A stretch of 64,000 nucleotides of DNA from Candidatus Opimibacter iunctus (GCA_016716665.1 JADJVH010000017.1:23466-87465), one strand, 5' to 3'; shown: positions 11,622 to 23,206, numbered from the stretch's first letter. Notes: generated by a model from the sequence alone, not told the origin. Numbers and translations are program-made.

Positions 11622-14600
11622 TTGAGCACGCATATTCAACAAGTCATCCTGCGAATCATCTTGCTGCACTTTTTTAGTGCAGTAGTCATTTGCCGTGGGT
11701 ACAGCCAGTGTTCGCTTAGTGCAGCTACGCCGATTCCTGACAATGCATCGATCACTTTACAATTTGGTGTTTCGGGGTTGATCGACAATAACCTTTCGAG
11801 TCCGACACAAGGGATTTGCGGGGTTGAGATCAATTTTACGCATGAGTATGTCGGAGACCTTACCATAACGCTTATCTCTCCCTCAGGTACAAGTGTAACC
11901 CTCATCGGTCCACCGACAACAATCATCCCACCTACGAACCTGTCAATCTGGGATATTGATTTTGTGCCATGTGCATCAATGGCCGATCCTGACCCTGGCT
12001 TTACTGCGATATGGTCCAACCTTCAGGCGTGGCAGACGCTGACACCGTATAGTGGGACATACTATCCCCAATCGGGTTGCCTGGAGGATTTTAACAATGG
12101 TTCTGCCAATGGCATATGGCAATTGGTTGTCCAGGATCATGATCAGTTTCAGGTTGGATCTATAGCCTCCGCTACGCTTATTTTTTGTAATCCAGCCGGA
12201 CTGAACTGTACAGAATGCAATCCAAATGCAGGGATATTGTCACCCGGCAATTTCAATATTTGTTCCGGGGAGAATATTCAGTCTTCCGATATCAATATTG
12301 ACTTTGGAGGGAATACGCCTTCCCCTGCGCTTTATGGCTATGAATACCTGCTGATTTCAGGCAATACGATTCTACAAAACGGAACTTCATTTTCATTTAC
12401 ACCTCCTGTTGGGATGTATTCTATCTGCGGATTGAGTTACCTGCTCAGTGATGCACCGACAATTGATGGATTGATTGCTGGCCAGGATTATGCCCTGCTT
12501 GCCCAGTCCCTTACAGATGGACTCGCTTGCGGACAATTGACAACATCCTGCATTCAGGTGGATGTCAATGCCAAGCCTGATACAATGTATGTGTCTGGTC
12601 AGCTCTGTAATGGTGAAGTATTTTCTTTTGGCGGGCAGAATTTTTTTACCGCTGGCTTGTTTTTCCAGTTGCATGACGGACCTGGGCTGTGTGATACTGT
12701 GTTTGAAATCCGGATTAGTCCAAGGAGCCTGATTGTTGATGTAGAAATCCCTGATACGTTATCTTGTACTGTTGGTGCAGTTTCGATTGATGCTTCCACT
12801 TCAGGTGCGTCTGGACCATTTGTCTATTCCTGGTCTACCATCGCCGGCAATATTATTTCCCCTGCCAACAACAGTTCGATTCAGGTTGATCAGGCAGGGC
12901 AATATTTTCTCTCTGTGACAGACGGGGTATGTGATGGAACCGGAAGTGCATTTGTATATGGAGACCAGGGATTTCCGCAGGTATTTTTTGAAGGAGGGAC
13001 CATCACCTGTACTCAGCCAGTCATTGACCTCCATCCGATTTATATTCCTACAGATGGTATAATCATGTGGGAAGGGCCGTTCGGATTTACTTCTGTCCAA
13101 CCCAATATTTCGGTTACTGTGCCAGGCACGTATATTCTGCACGTAACCAATCCGGCAGGATGCACTACTTCGCGTTCTGTGGATATAGGGATTGACACAA
13201 CTACATTTCCAATAGATGTCATTACAATCGGGAAGGATTGCCAGAACAGTCAATTGACCCTGGGCAATACCTTTCCTGAACGCTTAGTATACTGGGATTG
13301 GACCGGGCCCAATTTGTTTACTTCAAATTATTGGAGGCCGGTTGTTACCGATCCCGGGTTGTACACCTTGACCGGTACTTTTTCAAATGGATGCGTAAGA
13401 AGTGGATCATTTCTTTTTGATGGTGATTTTGCTTTGCCGGATATAGCTGTCCCGATGGCGGATACCCTCAATTGCAATGAGGTTATTGCATTAACCGCTA
13501 CCTCGCTCACACCAGGTGTAACCTATGCCTGGACTGGGCCTCAAGGCTTGTACAGTTCTATGCAGACGATCCAGATCAACCAGGAAGGAAATTATACAGC
13601 TATGATCACGGCGCCGAATGGGTGCCAGAATGCTGCGCAGGTGGCAATCGCGAGAGGTGATGATATTTTTGATTTCCAGGTGTTCTCTGATACCCTTACC
13701 TGCTCGAAGACAATGGTGACGATTGGTGTCGTTTCTTCCGATGCTGATATCTTTCAATGGCTCAATTATCCCGGTGCTGATGCAGACCAGCCAATGATAG
13801 AAGTCAATGGAGGCGGGGTGTATACAGTGATGATGACAGATACGAATACCATGTGTGTGGTGACAGTCGAAGTTTTTGTGCACTCAGACTATACGCTTCC
13901 AGCCTTTAGTTATATCAATGATACCATAACCTGCAATCATCCTGTTGCTACCTTAAGTTTTGTTCCTTCTCCGGGTTTTACCTATGCTGAAGTGTATTGG
14001 GAATTGCCGGACCTGACTAAGGTGCCTGGTCCTGTCTTGATGTCAAGCCTGACAGGTGAACATCATTTGGTGGCGGTCAATGAAAATGGATGTATACACT
14101 CTCAGCGGGTTTTTATTCCTTTTGATACACTTGTGCCCTTTGTGATCCTGGAGACAGATACGATCAATTGCCTCGACACAGTAGATATTATTGCGCAATC
14201 ATTGGATTCTATTACGGCATATCAATGGACGGGCCCGGGCATTTTGGCGTCAGGGGATGAGATGATCGGTGTCAACCAGCCTGGCTGGTACCATCTGTCT
14301 GCTTATGGATTGAATGGATGTCCTGCACAGCTTGACATCCTGGTGGATAGTAATTTTGTGACGCCTTCCTATGTGCTTCAGGCGGATAGTTTACGTTGCG
14401 ACAGGCCTGCACTCCTGGTAGCTGATCCATCAGATCCTGTGCTATCGTATGCCTGGTTTAATGCAACAAACCAATTGATTTCCAGTGACTCATTTGTCAA
14501 TGTTAACCAACCTGGACAGTATACTGTCCAGGTCCAGGGGACGAATAACTGCATTGCATTTGACACTGTTGACCTGCAGCCATTGCGTTATCCTGTCACC

Positions 14601-15855
14601 ACATTATCAACAGATACATTTACCTGTTCGATCACCTCTGCCTTGATCAGTGCTGTGGTTGATATCGCACCATATACATTAGCATGGTTGGATTTGGCCG
14701 GCGATACGTTTAGCATAATGCCAAATACCAATGTCTTAACCCCAGGGCCTTTTATTGCTTCAGTGACCGGACAAAATGCTTGCACCTCCCTCGATACGAT
14801 CAGTGTTCCTTATGATACAATGCCACCATTGGCTATTGTCACCCAATCAGGAGATGTCAGATGTAAGATCAGGGACTTTGTGCTTGATGGCTCGGCATCA
14901 ATACCGGCTCCGTTATTCTATAGCTGGTCATCTTCCGGTGGGTCAATTGTAAGCAATCCTTCATTAGCTATGGTTGATGCCCGGGACACGGGCATATATT
15001 ATTTGCAGGTAGTTCGCGTTGATAATGGATGTTCGGACATGGATAGCCTCCTGGTCTCCGAGCATCCGGATGCGATCACCCAGGTATTTGTTGATGTGAC
15101 ATCTCCTGAATGCAGTGGGGATGGCAATGCTTCTATTCTGGTGACCGGATTACAGGGAGGGATTGCCCCACTGAGCTATCAGCTTGATGGAGGATCGCTG
15201 CAGAGCAATCCATTGTTTCAGGGCCTGGATGCCGGCACATACCTGCTGACAGTATCCGATGCTGAAAATTGTGTCTTTGATACGATGGTGCTTATTGAGC
15301 CAGCGGCCCCATTTAATGTAGATGCCGGGCCCGACGTGGAAATTTTCCTTGGGGAGTCCATACAACTTTCAGGGATGACAGATCTCCTTATGGCGGATAT
15401 CCTTACTGATCACTGGGATTCCCTGGGGATTACCTTATGCACGGATTGCCCAGGTTTTGAAGTCAGCCCATTAGAAACAGCGATTTACACCTTTTCTGTA
15501 TCTTCTGTAACAGGTTGTGTAAAATCTGACGAAGTGATCGTCTATGTGAAGGAAAAGGGCAAATATTATATTGCCAATGTCTTTTCTCCAAACGGAGACG
15601 GAATCAATGATGAGATCAGGATAAATGCATCTCCCGGAATAGCCAGGGTAGTGCAGTGGGTTATTTTTGACAGGTGGGGGAATGCTGTATATGGGCATAC
15701 CAACTTTGATCCTGCAGACCCTATAGTTTTCTGGAATGGCCAGACCACCACAGGTGAATATGCTAATCCAGGGGGTGTTTCCTTACATGCTTGAAATACA
15801 GCTGATTAATGGCAAGCATGAAGTGTATAATGGCAATATCACATTGCTCAGGTAG
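11622..15855 (+). CDS. giant T9SS type B cargo protein 2 with P-domain (frameshifted)
   Basis: Secreted T9SS cargo. It starts at TTG (no in-frame ATG lies before the mature part) with a signal peptide of about 28 residues ending in GYSQC. Residues about 45-195 resemble a proprotein-convertase P-domain: HEYVGDLTITLISPSGTSV, then NGIWQLVVQDHDQFQVGSI. Next come about twelve Ig-like modules, each starting around DTxxC and ending in a VxxPGxYxLxVxxxxGC pattern, a SprB-like repeat (SPECSGDGNASILVTG) and the terminal sorting domain with VFSPNGDGINDE. The open frame stops early at 15794 after a G5 run at 15769-15774; removing one G gives NPGVFPYMLEIQ and a canonical NITLLR end at 15855. Restored length is about 1410 residues. 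The P-domain often occurs in proteases, but no protease domain is seen. Confidence 0.83.
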
Positions 15856-15959
15856 TATATCTAAGTTCATAAAGACAGCAAGTACATTGATTTGAGGCCG
15901 GGAATTTTCCAGGCTATAAATCCTTATATAATTTGCTATTTTTAACCTCGCAAGAGTAA

Positions 15960-18900
15960 ATGTTTTGTAAAACAAGTAAAAGCATGATTTCACCCAAATC
16001 ACACCCTTTTAAGGGGTTATCGCTATTTGTCTCCTTTTTATTTTTTGCATCCGGGGCCTATGCCCAATGCAATCCTCCTGACCAGGAGCCTTCTACGGAT
16101 TGTAGCACAGCACCTTTGGTCTGTCTGTCTAATGCGTGTTATGAAACACTCCAAAATCCGGTCAATTGTTGCAATGGTTGGTGTGGGAATAATACTGCAG
16201 TACACAACCCGGAGTATTTCCAGTTTATACCTACCTGTCCTGATGTAGTGATCAATATCCATGTTGACGGATGTGACTCTGGAAATGGACTTCAATGTGC
16301 GATTTTGGATGCCTGTCCTTGGGATAACAGTAATGTGGTCGATTGTGATCCGGGTACTCCTCCTGGTGGGACCATGTTCCTTAATGCTTCCGGCCTGGTG
16401 GTAGGACAGGTATATTGGTTGATCATCGATGGTAGTGGCGGTGCACTTTGTAATTATACCATTTCCTATACGGAGTGCATATTTGAGCCAGGGCTCAGTG
16501 GTGATGTCACCAATGGTGAAGCTAATCCTGCTTCGGTTTGCCAGGGTTTTAACAATCTACAACTGGAATGTTCACCACCGGTAGGAAATGCGCATGGATA
16601 TTATTGGGTACTCGGATGGAGTGGCGATACAATTACCTCCACCCTTACAACGACTACACTTGATGTCCCGGCAAATGTGGATCCCGGGATCTATGACATT
16701 TGCGTACGTGCATTCAGTGGATGTGATACCATGGATACAGAAGTTTGTTTCCAGGTGGAAGTCTATGAAATACCAGATGAAATAAAGCCTCCGGGAACTT
16801 TTTGCCCTGAAGAGTTTCCATTTTCATGGGGCAACGTCAGTATCGATGGGCCTGATGAATATTTTCAAAATTTCACGACTCCAGAAGGATGCTCCTTTGA
16901 CAGTAGCTGGATCGTGGATATATATCCTGATGTAGAACTTGGCTTTCTGGACACCTTGCATTGTGAGGAGACCCTTATCTATGAAGGGGTGCCCTATGAT
17001 GAGGCTGGCACCTATGACTTGTTCTATCCCAATGGTGGCTTGAATGGATGTGACTCCATGGCCGAACTGGAAGTCACGCTTGCGGCTATTGATGCATTTA
17101 TTGATTTGTCTTGTTCAAACGGAGAATTTGTACTTACCGTCCTTGTCCAGCAACTATTACCTACCAATGCAGATTTGACGTATGAATGGTATGAGAGTGG
17201 GTCTATTTTGCCATTTAATGAAAACTTTATCAGTGTTCTTGACGGAGGAGTATATGATGTTATCGTATGCGTTGTGACCAATGCCGGTGAATGTTGTTTT
17301 CCATTGGAAACCTTTGCATTCAATGCTGCTGATTACCGACCGGATCCGCCAAATATGGGCTTTACGGATACGCTGATCTGTGCACAACCAGGGGTTTTCT
17401 TTAGTGTGGTAGTAGATCCATTTGAAGATCCCTATACCTATACATGGAGTGCACCTTCCAATGTTCCGCTTTTCCAGGATGGCTCAAGTACGGCTGAGTT
17501 TGATTTCAGTAATTCAGGGCCTTCACAGGTCTGTGTGTATGCCACCAATGATTGTGGCGACGGACCTGAGACCTGCTTTAATGTAGATATCACACCACCT
17601 CCAGTTGCCTCATTTACACACGATCCTGACCTCTGTGCAGATTCGACAACTATCGTCACCTTTACGGGATCGGCAAGTCCTAATGCTGAAGTCATCTGGG
17701 ATTTTGACAATCCAACTACATTGACAGGTACTGGACTCGGACCATTCGTAGTGAGTTGGGCAATACCAGGTGATAAAGTAATCAACCTGACCGTGATCGA
17801 ACCGGGATGTGATACTACTGCTACTTCGGGAATGGTGACAGTGAGTAATCTTCAGCCGCCGGTCATCAACTGTTCGTCTACAATCAATTCTGTTTTATTT
17901 GACTGGGATGATGTAGCTGGCGCAAGTGGTTACCTGGTTTCTATCAATAACGGTGCGCCAGTCCTGACCACCAATAGCGAATGGCCGGAATCACCTTTGA
18001 CACCAGGTACCGTTGTCAATCTAACACTTACTGTTGTCAGTGCAGGGCCTTGTCCTGATATAGTCCTCACCTCCAGTTGTACAGCGGAGAATTGTCCCCC
18101 TCCTACCATCGTAATTTCTGGACAGGATAGTGCATGCCTTAACAATCCAACCATTATTGATCTGGAAGTTTTGGTCAATGGTGTCCCTGGCACAGGTACC
18201 TGGGCAGGTCCGGGAATTGTAGATGCCACGCTGGGATTATTTGACCCTAAAGTCGCTACAGCAGGACAACATCAGGTCACGTTTACAGCAATTGAAAACG
18301 GATGTCCTTTTATTGAGCCATACATCATTACTGTATTTGATTCACTCACTACAGATTTTACACTTGATCCACTGATCTGTGAGACTGATGCAACAGACCT
18401 GACCTATACAGGGAATGCCTCTGCCAGTGCGGTCTATGATTATGATTTTGGATCTGGTACGGTGTTATCAGGCTCCGGAGCCGGACCATACCAGTTGAGC
18501 TGGGCATCCCCAGGGTCAAAGACGGTGAGGTTACAAGTCAGTGAGAATGGATGCATGTCTGATATTATATCGCATACTACCAATGTTGCAGCTACACTCA
18601 ATGCTGCAGTAATCAACTGTAGCCCTAATACCAGTGGTATACTCTTTTCCTGGACTATAGATCCTGCGGCAACAGCACATGTAGTCAATACACTGATTGG
18701 ACCTGCAGGCACTCCGATCGGAACGGACAGTTTGTCTTTTACAGGAATGGTTCCGGGAGACACTGCCCAGATAGAAATTATTTCTATCTCAGCTGGTCCA
18801 TGTCCAGACAGGAGGGATACGCTTCTTTGCATCGCCCGCTTATGTCCTATGCCTGTGATCACGATCACACCGGTCAATGATATATGCCTTTATCCGGGAA

Positions 18901-20627
18901 CAACCCCATTCAATCTTAATGTAACCGTTACCAATGGTGCAGGATCAGGGACCTGGGCCGGACCGGGTATCACTGACGTAGTCAATGGAAGATTTGACCC
19001 TGCCATCGCAGGTGCAGGATCACATCTCATTACCTACAACTATACTGATGATGGATGTGATTTTATCGAGAGTACCACCATCAATGTATATGATGTGCCC
19101 GGAGCGTTTATCAGCAATACAGATCTGATGATCACCTGTGCCACCGGTTCGATATTCCTTGATGGTTCTTCTTCATCAGGTGGTCCGCTTACCTATCAAT
19201 GGTCTACTATGACAGGGGTGATCAACGGCGCAACCAATGCTGCTATAGCTGAAGCAACTGCCCAGGGGGTTTACAAATTGGTTGTGACCAATTCCATTTC
19301 AGGATGTAAGGATTCTACTTCAGTGACCCTCACCCAGGATGCAAATATTCCTACAGCTGATGCTGGTCCGGATAAGACGATAGATTGCAATGTCACCACA
19401 TTTGCATTGGGTGGTCAATCTACGACCGGCCCTAATATTATCTACACCTGGACCGCCGTGACCGGTAACATTGTAGGGCTCAACAATGGCCAGATGGTTA
19501 CCGTTGATGCTGTCGGACAATATGATATTGTAGTCAGGGATACGCTGACCGGTTGCCAGGCAACTGACCGGGCTGAGGTTGGGATTGATACAGTGGTGGC
19601 AACTATACTCCTCACTGCAGGAGATACCATCGATTGTAATACATCTGTAACAACAGCTCAATCTACCCTGAGCGAACCAGTAGTTGATTATACACTGAAA
19701 TGGAGCACTACTGACGGTACTATTGTCGGTAATACAGATGGACCGGATATTAATGTTTCCCAGGGAGGGACTTATACACTCACGATCAGGAACAAAATAA
19801 ATGGATGCGAGAACAGCGAAGATGTATTTATACCTGAAAGTGATGAGATCATCGATGCAGTAGATGCCACTGTGACTAATGTAGTCTGCCATGGTGAAGA
19901 TAATGGAACCATCACCCTGCTAGGGGTGACAGGAGGAGCGCCACCATATACCTATATGTGGTCAGGTACGGTCCAGACAGGAACGGATCTCACCAACCTT
20001 GGCCCGGGCACCTACAATCTCACTGTTTCGGATCAGAACGGATGCACATTTATCGAATCATTTGTGGTAGATGAACCAGCAATGGTCACTGTAAGTGTAG
20101 GTCCTGATATGACAGTACAGGCAATGGATTCCGTGATTATTTCGATGATTACCAACCTGGCTCCGGGGGCCATCAGTTCAGTGGACTGGAAGAACAGTGA
20201 AGCTTCAATCAATTGTCCAAATTGTCCAAGTATTGCTTTTATAGCCTCAACGAGTACATCCATCACAGCCATGGTGATTGATACCTCTGGTTGCGATGCA
20301 TCGGATTCAATGAAGCTGACGGTGATTGTGCCTAAGATATACTATATCCCAAATGTGTTTTCGCCCAATGATGATGGTAAAAATGATTTCTTTACCATAT
20401 ACGGTAGATTCAATCTGAGTAATATTGCAACGCTCCAGATCTTTGACCGTTGGGGAAATCAGTTGTTTGAGAACACAGATTTCGAGCCAAATATAGAAGA
20501 ACTGGGTTGGGATGGCAAGTTCAATAATGAACCGATGCTGCCAGGGGTGTATGTCTATGCCGCGAAGCTTGACTTTGAAGATGGAAAATCAATTAATGTC
20601 ACCGGGGAGGTGACGATTATAAGGTGA
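15960..20627 (+). CDS. giant T9SS type B cargo protein 3
   Basis: Secreted T9SS cargo of 1555 residues, intact. The signal peptide ends around GAYAQC; ATG at 15984 (MISPKSH) is an equally good start. The N-terminal 160 residues are cysteine-rich with paired CC motifs. PKD-like domains follow. Two near-duplicate modules then occur, each containing GTGTWAGPGI or GSGTWAGPGI plus FDPxxAxAGxH, evidence of internal duplication. After these come Ig-like repeats with DAGPDKTIDC-type starts, a SprB repeat (VVCHGEDNGTITL) and the sorting domain (VFSPNDDGKNDFF ... GWDGKFNNEPMLPGVYVYA). The gene is the last of three tandem cargo genes, and its stop codon is the first triplet of a 7-bp repeat array. Confidence 0.88.
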   Translation: MFCKTSKSMISPKSHPFKGLSLFVSFLFFASGAYAQCNPPDQEPSTDCSTAPLVCLSNACYETLQNPVNCCNGWCGNNTAVHNPEYFQFIPTCPDVVINIHVDGCDSGNGLQCAILDACPWDNSNVVDCDPGTPPGGTMFLNASGLVVGQVYWLIIDGSGGALCNYTISYTECIFEPGLSGDVTNGEANPASVCQGFNNLQLECSPPVGNAHGYYWVLGWSGDTITSTLTTTTLDVPANVDPGIYDICVRAFSGCDTMDTEVCFQVEVYEIPDEIKPPGTFCPEEFPFSWGNVSIDGPDEYFQNFTTPEGCSFDSSWIVDIYPDVELGFLDTLHCEETLIYEGVPYDEAGTYDLFYPNGGLNGCDSMAELEVTLAAIDAFIDLSCSNGEFVLTVLVQQLLPTNADLTYEWYESGSILPFNENFISVLDGGVYDVIVCVVTNAGECCFPLETFAFNAADYRPDPPNMGFTDTLICAQPGVFFSVVVDPFEDPYTYTWSAPSNVPLFQDGSSTAEFDFSNSGPSQVCVYATNDCGDGPETCFNVDITPPPVASFTHDPDLCADSTTIVTFTGSASPNAEVIWDFDNPTTLTGTGLGPFVVSWAIPGDKVINLTVIEPGCDTTATSGMVTVSNLQPPVINCSSTINSVLFDWDDVAGASGYLVSINNGAPVLTTNSEWPESPLTPGTVVNLTLTVVSAGPCPDIVLTSSCTAENCPPPTIVISGQDSACLNNPTIIDLEVLVNGVPGTGTWAGPGIVDATLGLFDPKVATAGQHQVTFTAIENGCPFIEPYIITVFDSLTTDFTLDPLICETDATDLTYTGNASASAVYDYDFGSGTVLSGSGAGPYQLSWASPGSKTVRLQVSENGCMSDIISHTTNVAATLNAAVINCSPNTSGILFSWTIDPAATAHVVNTLIGPAGTPIGTDSLSFTGMVPGDTAQIEIISISAGPCPDRRDTLLCIARLCPMPVITITPVNDICLYPGTTPFNLNVTVTNGAGSGTWAGPGITDVVNGRFDPAIAGAGSHLITYNYTDDGCDFIESTTINVYDVPGAFISNTDLMITCATGSIFLDGSSSSGGPLTYQWSTMTGVINGATNAAIAEATAQGVYKLVVTNSISGCKDSTSVTLTQDANIPTADAGPDKTIDCNVTTFALGGQSTTGPNIIYTWTAVTGNIVGLNNGQMVTVDAVGQYDIVVRDTLTGCQATDRAEVGIDTVVATILLTAGDTIDCNTSVTTAQSTLSEPVVDYTLKWSTTDGTIVGNTDGPDINVSQGGTYTLTIRNKINGCENSEDVFIPESDEIIDAVDATVTNVVCHGEDNGTITLLGVTGGAPPYTYMWSGTVQTGTDLTNLGPGTYNLTVSDQNGCTFIESFVVDEPAMVTVSVGPDMTVQAMDSVIISMITNLAPGAISSVDWKNSEASINCPNCPSIAFIASTSTSITAMVIDTSGCDASDSMKLTVIVPKIYYIPNVFSPNDDGKNDFFTIYGRFNLSNIATLQIFDRWGNQLFENTDFEPNIEELGWDGKFNNEPMLPGVYVYAAKLDFEDGKSINVTGEVTIIR

Positions 20628-20688
20628 TCGGAGATCTGTAATCAGTGATCGGTGATCAGTTTGCAGTAGGCAGTAGGCAGTCTGCAAG
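20625..20688 (+). repeat. heptanucleotide repeat array starting at a stop codon
   Basis: Nine degenerate 7-bp units run from the TGA stop of the preceding gene: TGATCGG, AGATCTG, TAATCAG, TGATCGG, TGATCAG, TTTGCAG, TAGGCAG twice, TCTGCAA. The same TGATCGG/TGATCAG units recur near 47.5 kb. Seven is not a multiple of three, so successive units place TGA, TAA or TAG in different reading frames. Confidence 0.8.
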
Positions 20689-20713
20689 TTGTTATGGATC
20701 AAATGATATTAAG

Positions 20714-20750
20714 CAGGAGGCAGCATCAGCGATGTTGCCTCCTGTTTTTT
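20714..20750 (+). terminator. Rho-independent terminator between convergent genes
   Basis: A 14-bp stem with one G-T pair (CAGGAGGCAGCATC with GATGTTGCCTCCTG) closes a 3-nt loop AGC and is followed by a T8 tract. It ends transcription of the third T9SS gene just before the convergent pgk gene. Confidence 0.85.
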
Positions 20751-21968
20751 TTATTGAAGGATAGCGGCTACGCCGGGAAGTGTTTTGCCTTCTAGAAGTT
20801 CGAGCATTGCACCGCCACCGGTGCTGATAAAACTCACCTCGTCAGCCAGGCCGGATTGCTCAATTGCTGCAGCCGAATCACCGCCTCCAATGAGTGAAAA
20901 AGCTCCCTGTGAAGTAGCGTCTGCAACAGCTTGTGCAATGGCTTTGGTGCCATGGGCAAAAGCTTCCATTTCGAAAACACCCATAGGGCCGTTCCATAAA
21001 ATAGTACCTGCACCACGCAGATGCTCTGCGTATTCAAACCTGGCGGTGAGCCCGATATCCAGTCCCATCCAACCATCTGGTATCTCATGTGACAGGACAT
21101 TTTTGAAATTGGCATCAGCGGCAAATTTGTCGGCGACGATGCTGTCAGAGGGCAGGACAATCGACTTGCCCAGCTTATTTGCTTTAGCCAGGAGTGTAAT
21201 GGCGAGGTCCAGTTTGTCTTCTTCCACAAGCGAAGTACCTACCTGGCCACCTTGTGCCTTAATGAATGTATAGGCCATGCCTCCGCCAATGATAATCTTA
21301 TCGGCTTTGTCAAGCAGTGCTTCAATGAGTAATATCTTATCCGATACTTTTGCCCCTCCCATGATGGCGACATAGGGATGCTTTGGATCATCCTGCACTT
21401 TCTTTGCATTGTCGAGCTCCTTTTGCATCAGGAACCCATATGCTTTATGGGTAGCATCAAAATGACCGGCAATGACGGTCGTTGATGCATGTGCCCTGTG
21501 TGCGGCACCGAAAGCATCGTTGACATATATATCACCCAATGCCGCCATTGCAGCTGCCATAGCAGGATCCCCCTTTTCTTCTCCAGGATAAAACCGGGTA
21601 TTTTCCAAAAGCAGAATATCACCTGGTGCAAGGGAAGCAACCTTAGTCCGGACAGCGTCTCCGATCACGTCTCCGAAAAACTGCACGTCCTTACCAACTA
21701 ATGCACTCAACGCCGGGATGACATGACTCAAGGTAAACTTCTGCTTGTCAACCTCACCATTAGGTAATAGTTTGGCCAGGGGCCTGCCGAAATGTGAAAT
21801 GAGAATGATACTAGCCCCTTGCTCAAGGAGGTATTGAATGGTCGGTAGGGCACCACGAAGGCGGGTGTCATCTGTAACCTGAAAATCTTTAGATAGGGGG
21901 ACATTGAAGTCAACCCTTACCAGCACTTTTTTATTGCGGACATCTAAATCCCTGAGGTCGCCTTTCAT
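20751..21968 (-). CDS. pgk: phosphoglycerate kinase
   Basis: Transfers the phosphate of 1,3-bisphosphoglycerate to ADP in glycolysis, or the reverse in gluconeogenesis; cytosolic monomer. The 405-residue product shows the N-terminal signature VLVRVDFNVPL (residues 15-25), the substrate-binding HFGRP, the ENTRFYPGEEKGDP segment, NDAFGAAHRAHAST, the nucleotide-binding MGGAKVSDKI, NGPMGVFE and GGGDSAAAIEQ near the C-terminus. The full domain set is present without gaps. It lies 25 bp downstream of gap on the same strand, the common glycolytic gap-pgk operon order. Confidence 0.97.
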   Translation of the reverse strand: MKGDLRDLDVRNKKVLVRVDFNVPLSKDFQVTDDTRLRGALPTIQYLLEQGASIILISHFGRPLAKLLPNGEVDKQKFTLSHVIPALSALVGKDVQFFGDVIGDAVRTKVASLAPGDILLLENTRFYPGEEKGDPAMAAAMAALGDIYVNDAFGAAHRAHASTTVIAGHFDATHKAYGFLMQKELDNAKKVQDDPKHPYVAIMGGAKVSDKILLIEALLDKADKIIIGGGMAYTFIKAQGGQVGTSLVEEDKLDLAITLLAKANKLGKSIVLPSDSIVADKFAADANFKNVLSHEIPDGWMGLDIGLTARFEYAEHLRGAGTILWNGPMGVFEMEAFAHGTKAIAQAVADATSQGAFSLIGGGDSAAAIEQSGLADEVSFISTGGGAMLELLEGKTLPGVAAILQ

Positions 21969-21993
21969 GCTGTATGTATGTTTAATTGTTCGA

Positions 21994-22989
21994 TTATGGA
22001 GTCACTTTGTAAGCTAGTTCAGCAAGTCTGGTCGAGTACCCCGCTTCATTGTCATACCATCCGACAACCCGGACCATACCGCCAGTCACTTCTGTCAATA
22101 GTGAATCAAAGACACAAGAGTAAGGGCTCCTGACGATATCGGAGGAGACGATTGGGTCAATGCAATAGTGGAGTATGCCTTTCATCCGGGTCTCTGAAGC
22201 CTTTTGAAACGCGGCATTGATTTCCGCTTCGGTTGCATTCTTATCAAGGATGACATTGAGTTCAACGACAGATCCTGTAATGACCGGAACCCTGTATGAC
22301 ATGGCCCCTAATTTATCACCGATAGAGGGGATGACCAGCTTGAGTGCAGCTGCCGCGCCGGTGCTTGTAGGTATGATGCTCATGCCTGCGGCACGTGCGC
22401 GTCTCAGGTCCCTGTGTGGGGCATCCTGGAGATTCTGGTCTGAGGTATAGGCGTGTATCGTCACCATCGAACCTGAACTGATCCCAAAGTTGTCAGTTAA
22501 TACTTTGACAAGGGGTGCAAGGCAATTGGTGGTACATGATGCGTTTGAAAAGATCGTTTCAGCAGGATCGATGGTATCATCATTGATCCCCAGGACGATG
22601 GTGGGCACATTGCTTCCTTTTGCAGGAGCACTGATGATAACTCTTTTGGCACCGTCCGGCCTTACGTGGGCTGATGCTTTTTCGCGGTCAGTGAACAGGC
22701 CTGTACACTCCAATACTGTGTCTACATCAAGACCTTTCCATAGCTCTGCCGGATTCTTAATTGCCGAAATCTGGATGCGTTCGTCATCTACAAGGAGCGT
22801 GTTGCCATCTACCCTGACATTATCCCTAAACATCCCCTGGGCGGTATCATATTTGAGCAGATGGGCGAGTGTAGCGGGATCGGTCAGGTCATTGATACCT
22901 ACGATCTGTACATCCGGCATATTATAAAGTTTGCGAAACGTCAGGCGTCCTATCCGTCCGAAACCATTTATTGCGATTCTCTTAGCCAT
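21994..22989 (-). CDS. gap: type I glyceraldehyde-3-phosphate dehydrogenase
   Basis: NAD-dependent oxidative phosphorylation of glyceraldehyde-3-phosphate. The 331-residue product starts MAKRIAINGFGRIGRL; the open frame extends 36 codons further upstream, but that segment is unrelated and crosses the predicted promoter, so the ATG at 22989 is chosen. The catalytic cysteine is in SNASCTTNCLAPL, the active-site histidine in IHAYTSDQ, and the C-terminal WYDNEAGYS signature is present. The GINDLTD stretch following the nucleotide-binding fold suits an NAD enzyme. First gene of the gap-pgk operon. Confidence 0.97.
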   Translation of the reverse strand: MAKRIAINGFGRIGRLTFRKLYNMPDVQIVGINDLTDPATLAHLLKYDTAQGMFRDNVRVDGNTLLVDDERIQISAIKNPAELWKGLDVDTVLECTGLFTDREKASAHVRPDGAKRVIISAPAKGSNVPTIVLGINDDTIDPAETIFSNASCTTNCLAPLVKVLTDNFGISSGSMVTIHAYTSDQNLQDAPHRDLRRARAAGMSIIPTSTGAAAALKLVIPSIGDKLGAMSYRVPVITGSVVELNVILDKNATEAEINAAFQKASETRMKGILHYCIDPIVSSDIVRSPYSCVFDSLLTEVTGGMVRVVGWYDNEAGYSTRLAELAYKVTP

Positions 22990-23028
22990 GTGTATTGCGT
23001 TAAAAAAATAAGTTGAGAAAATGAGGTG

Positions 23029-23036
23029 CAAAAATA
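23029..23036 (-). promoter_or_regulatory. predicted -7 element of gap-pgk
   Basis: On the minus strand this reads TATTTTTG, an exact match to the Bacteroidota TAnnTTTG element, 40 bp upstream of the gap ATG. A TTG lies 24 bp further upstream, slightly farther than usual. Confidence 0.5.
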
Positions 23037-23206
23037 AACCCTTATGGGCAGAATAATGAACAAGGGCCTGCTTATTTTGGAAGACGCAGAAATGCATACA
23101 GAAATATGCAAGGGCTATTGTATTGATATACAGGCCATAAGGGTTTGATTACTGCCTGAAAGTGCGTATGGGCTAAATTTTTTTACCTGTGGTTTTCAAA
23201 AAATTA

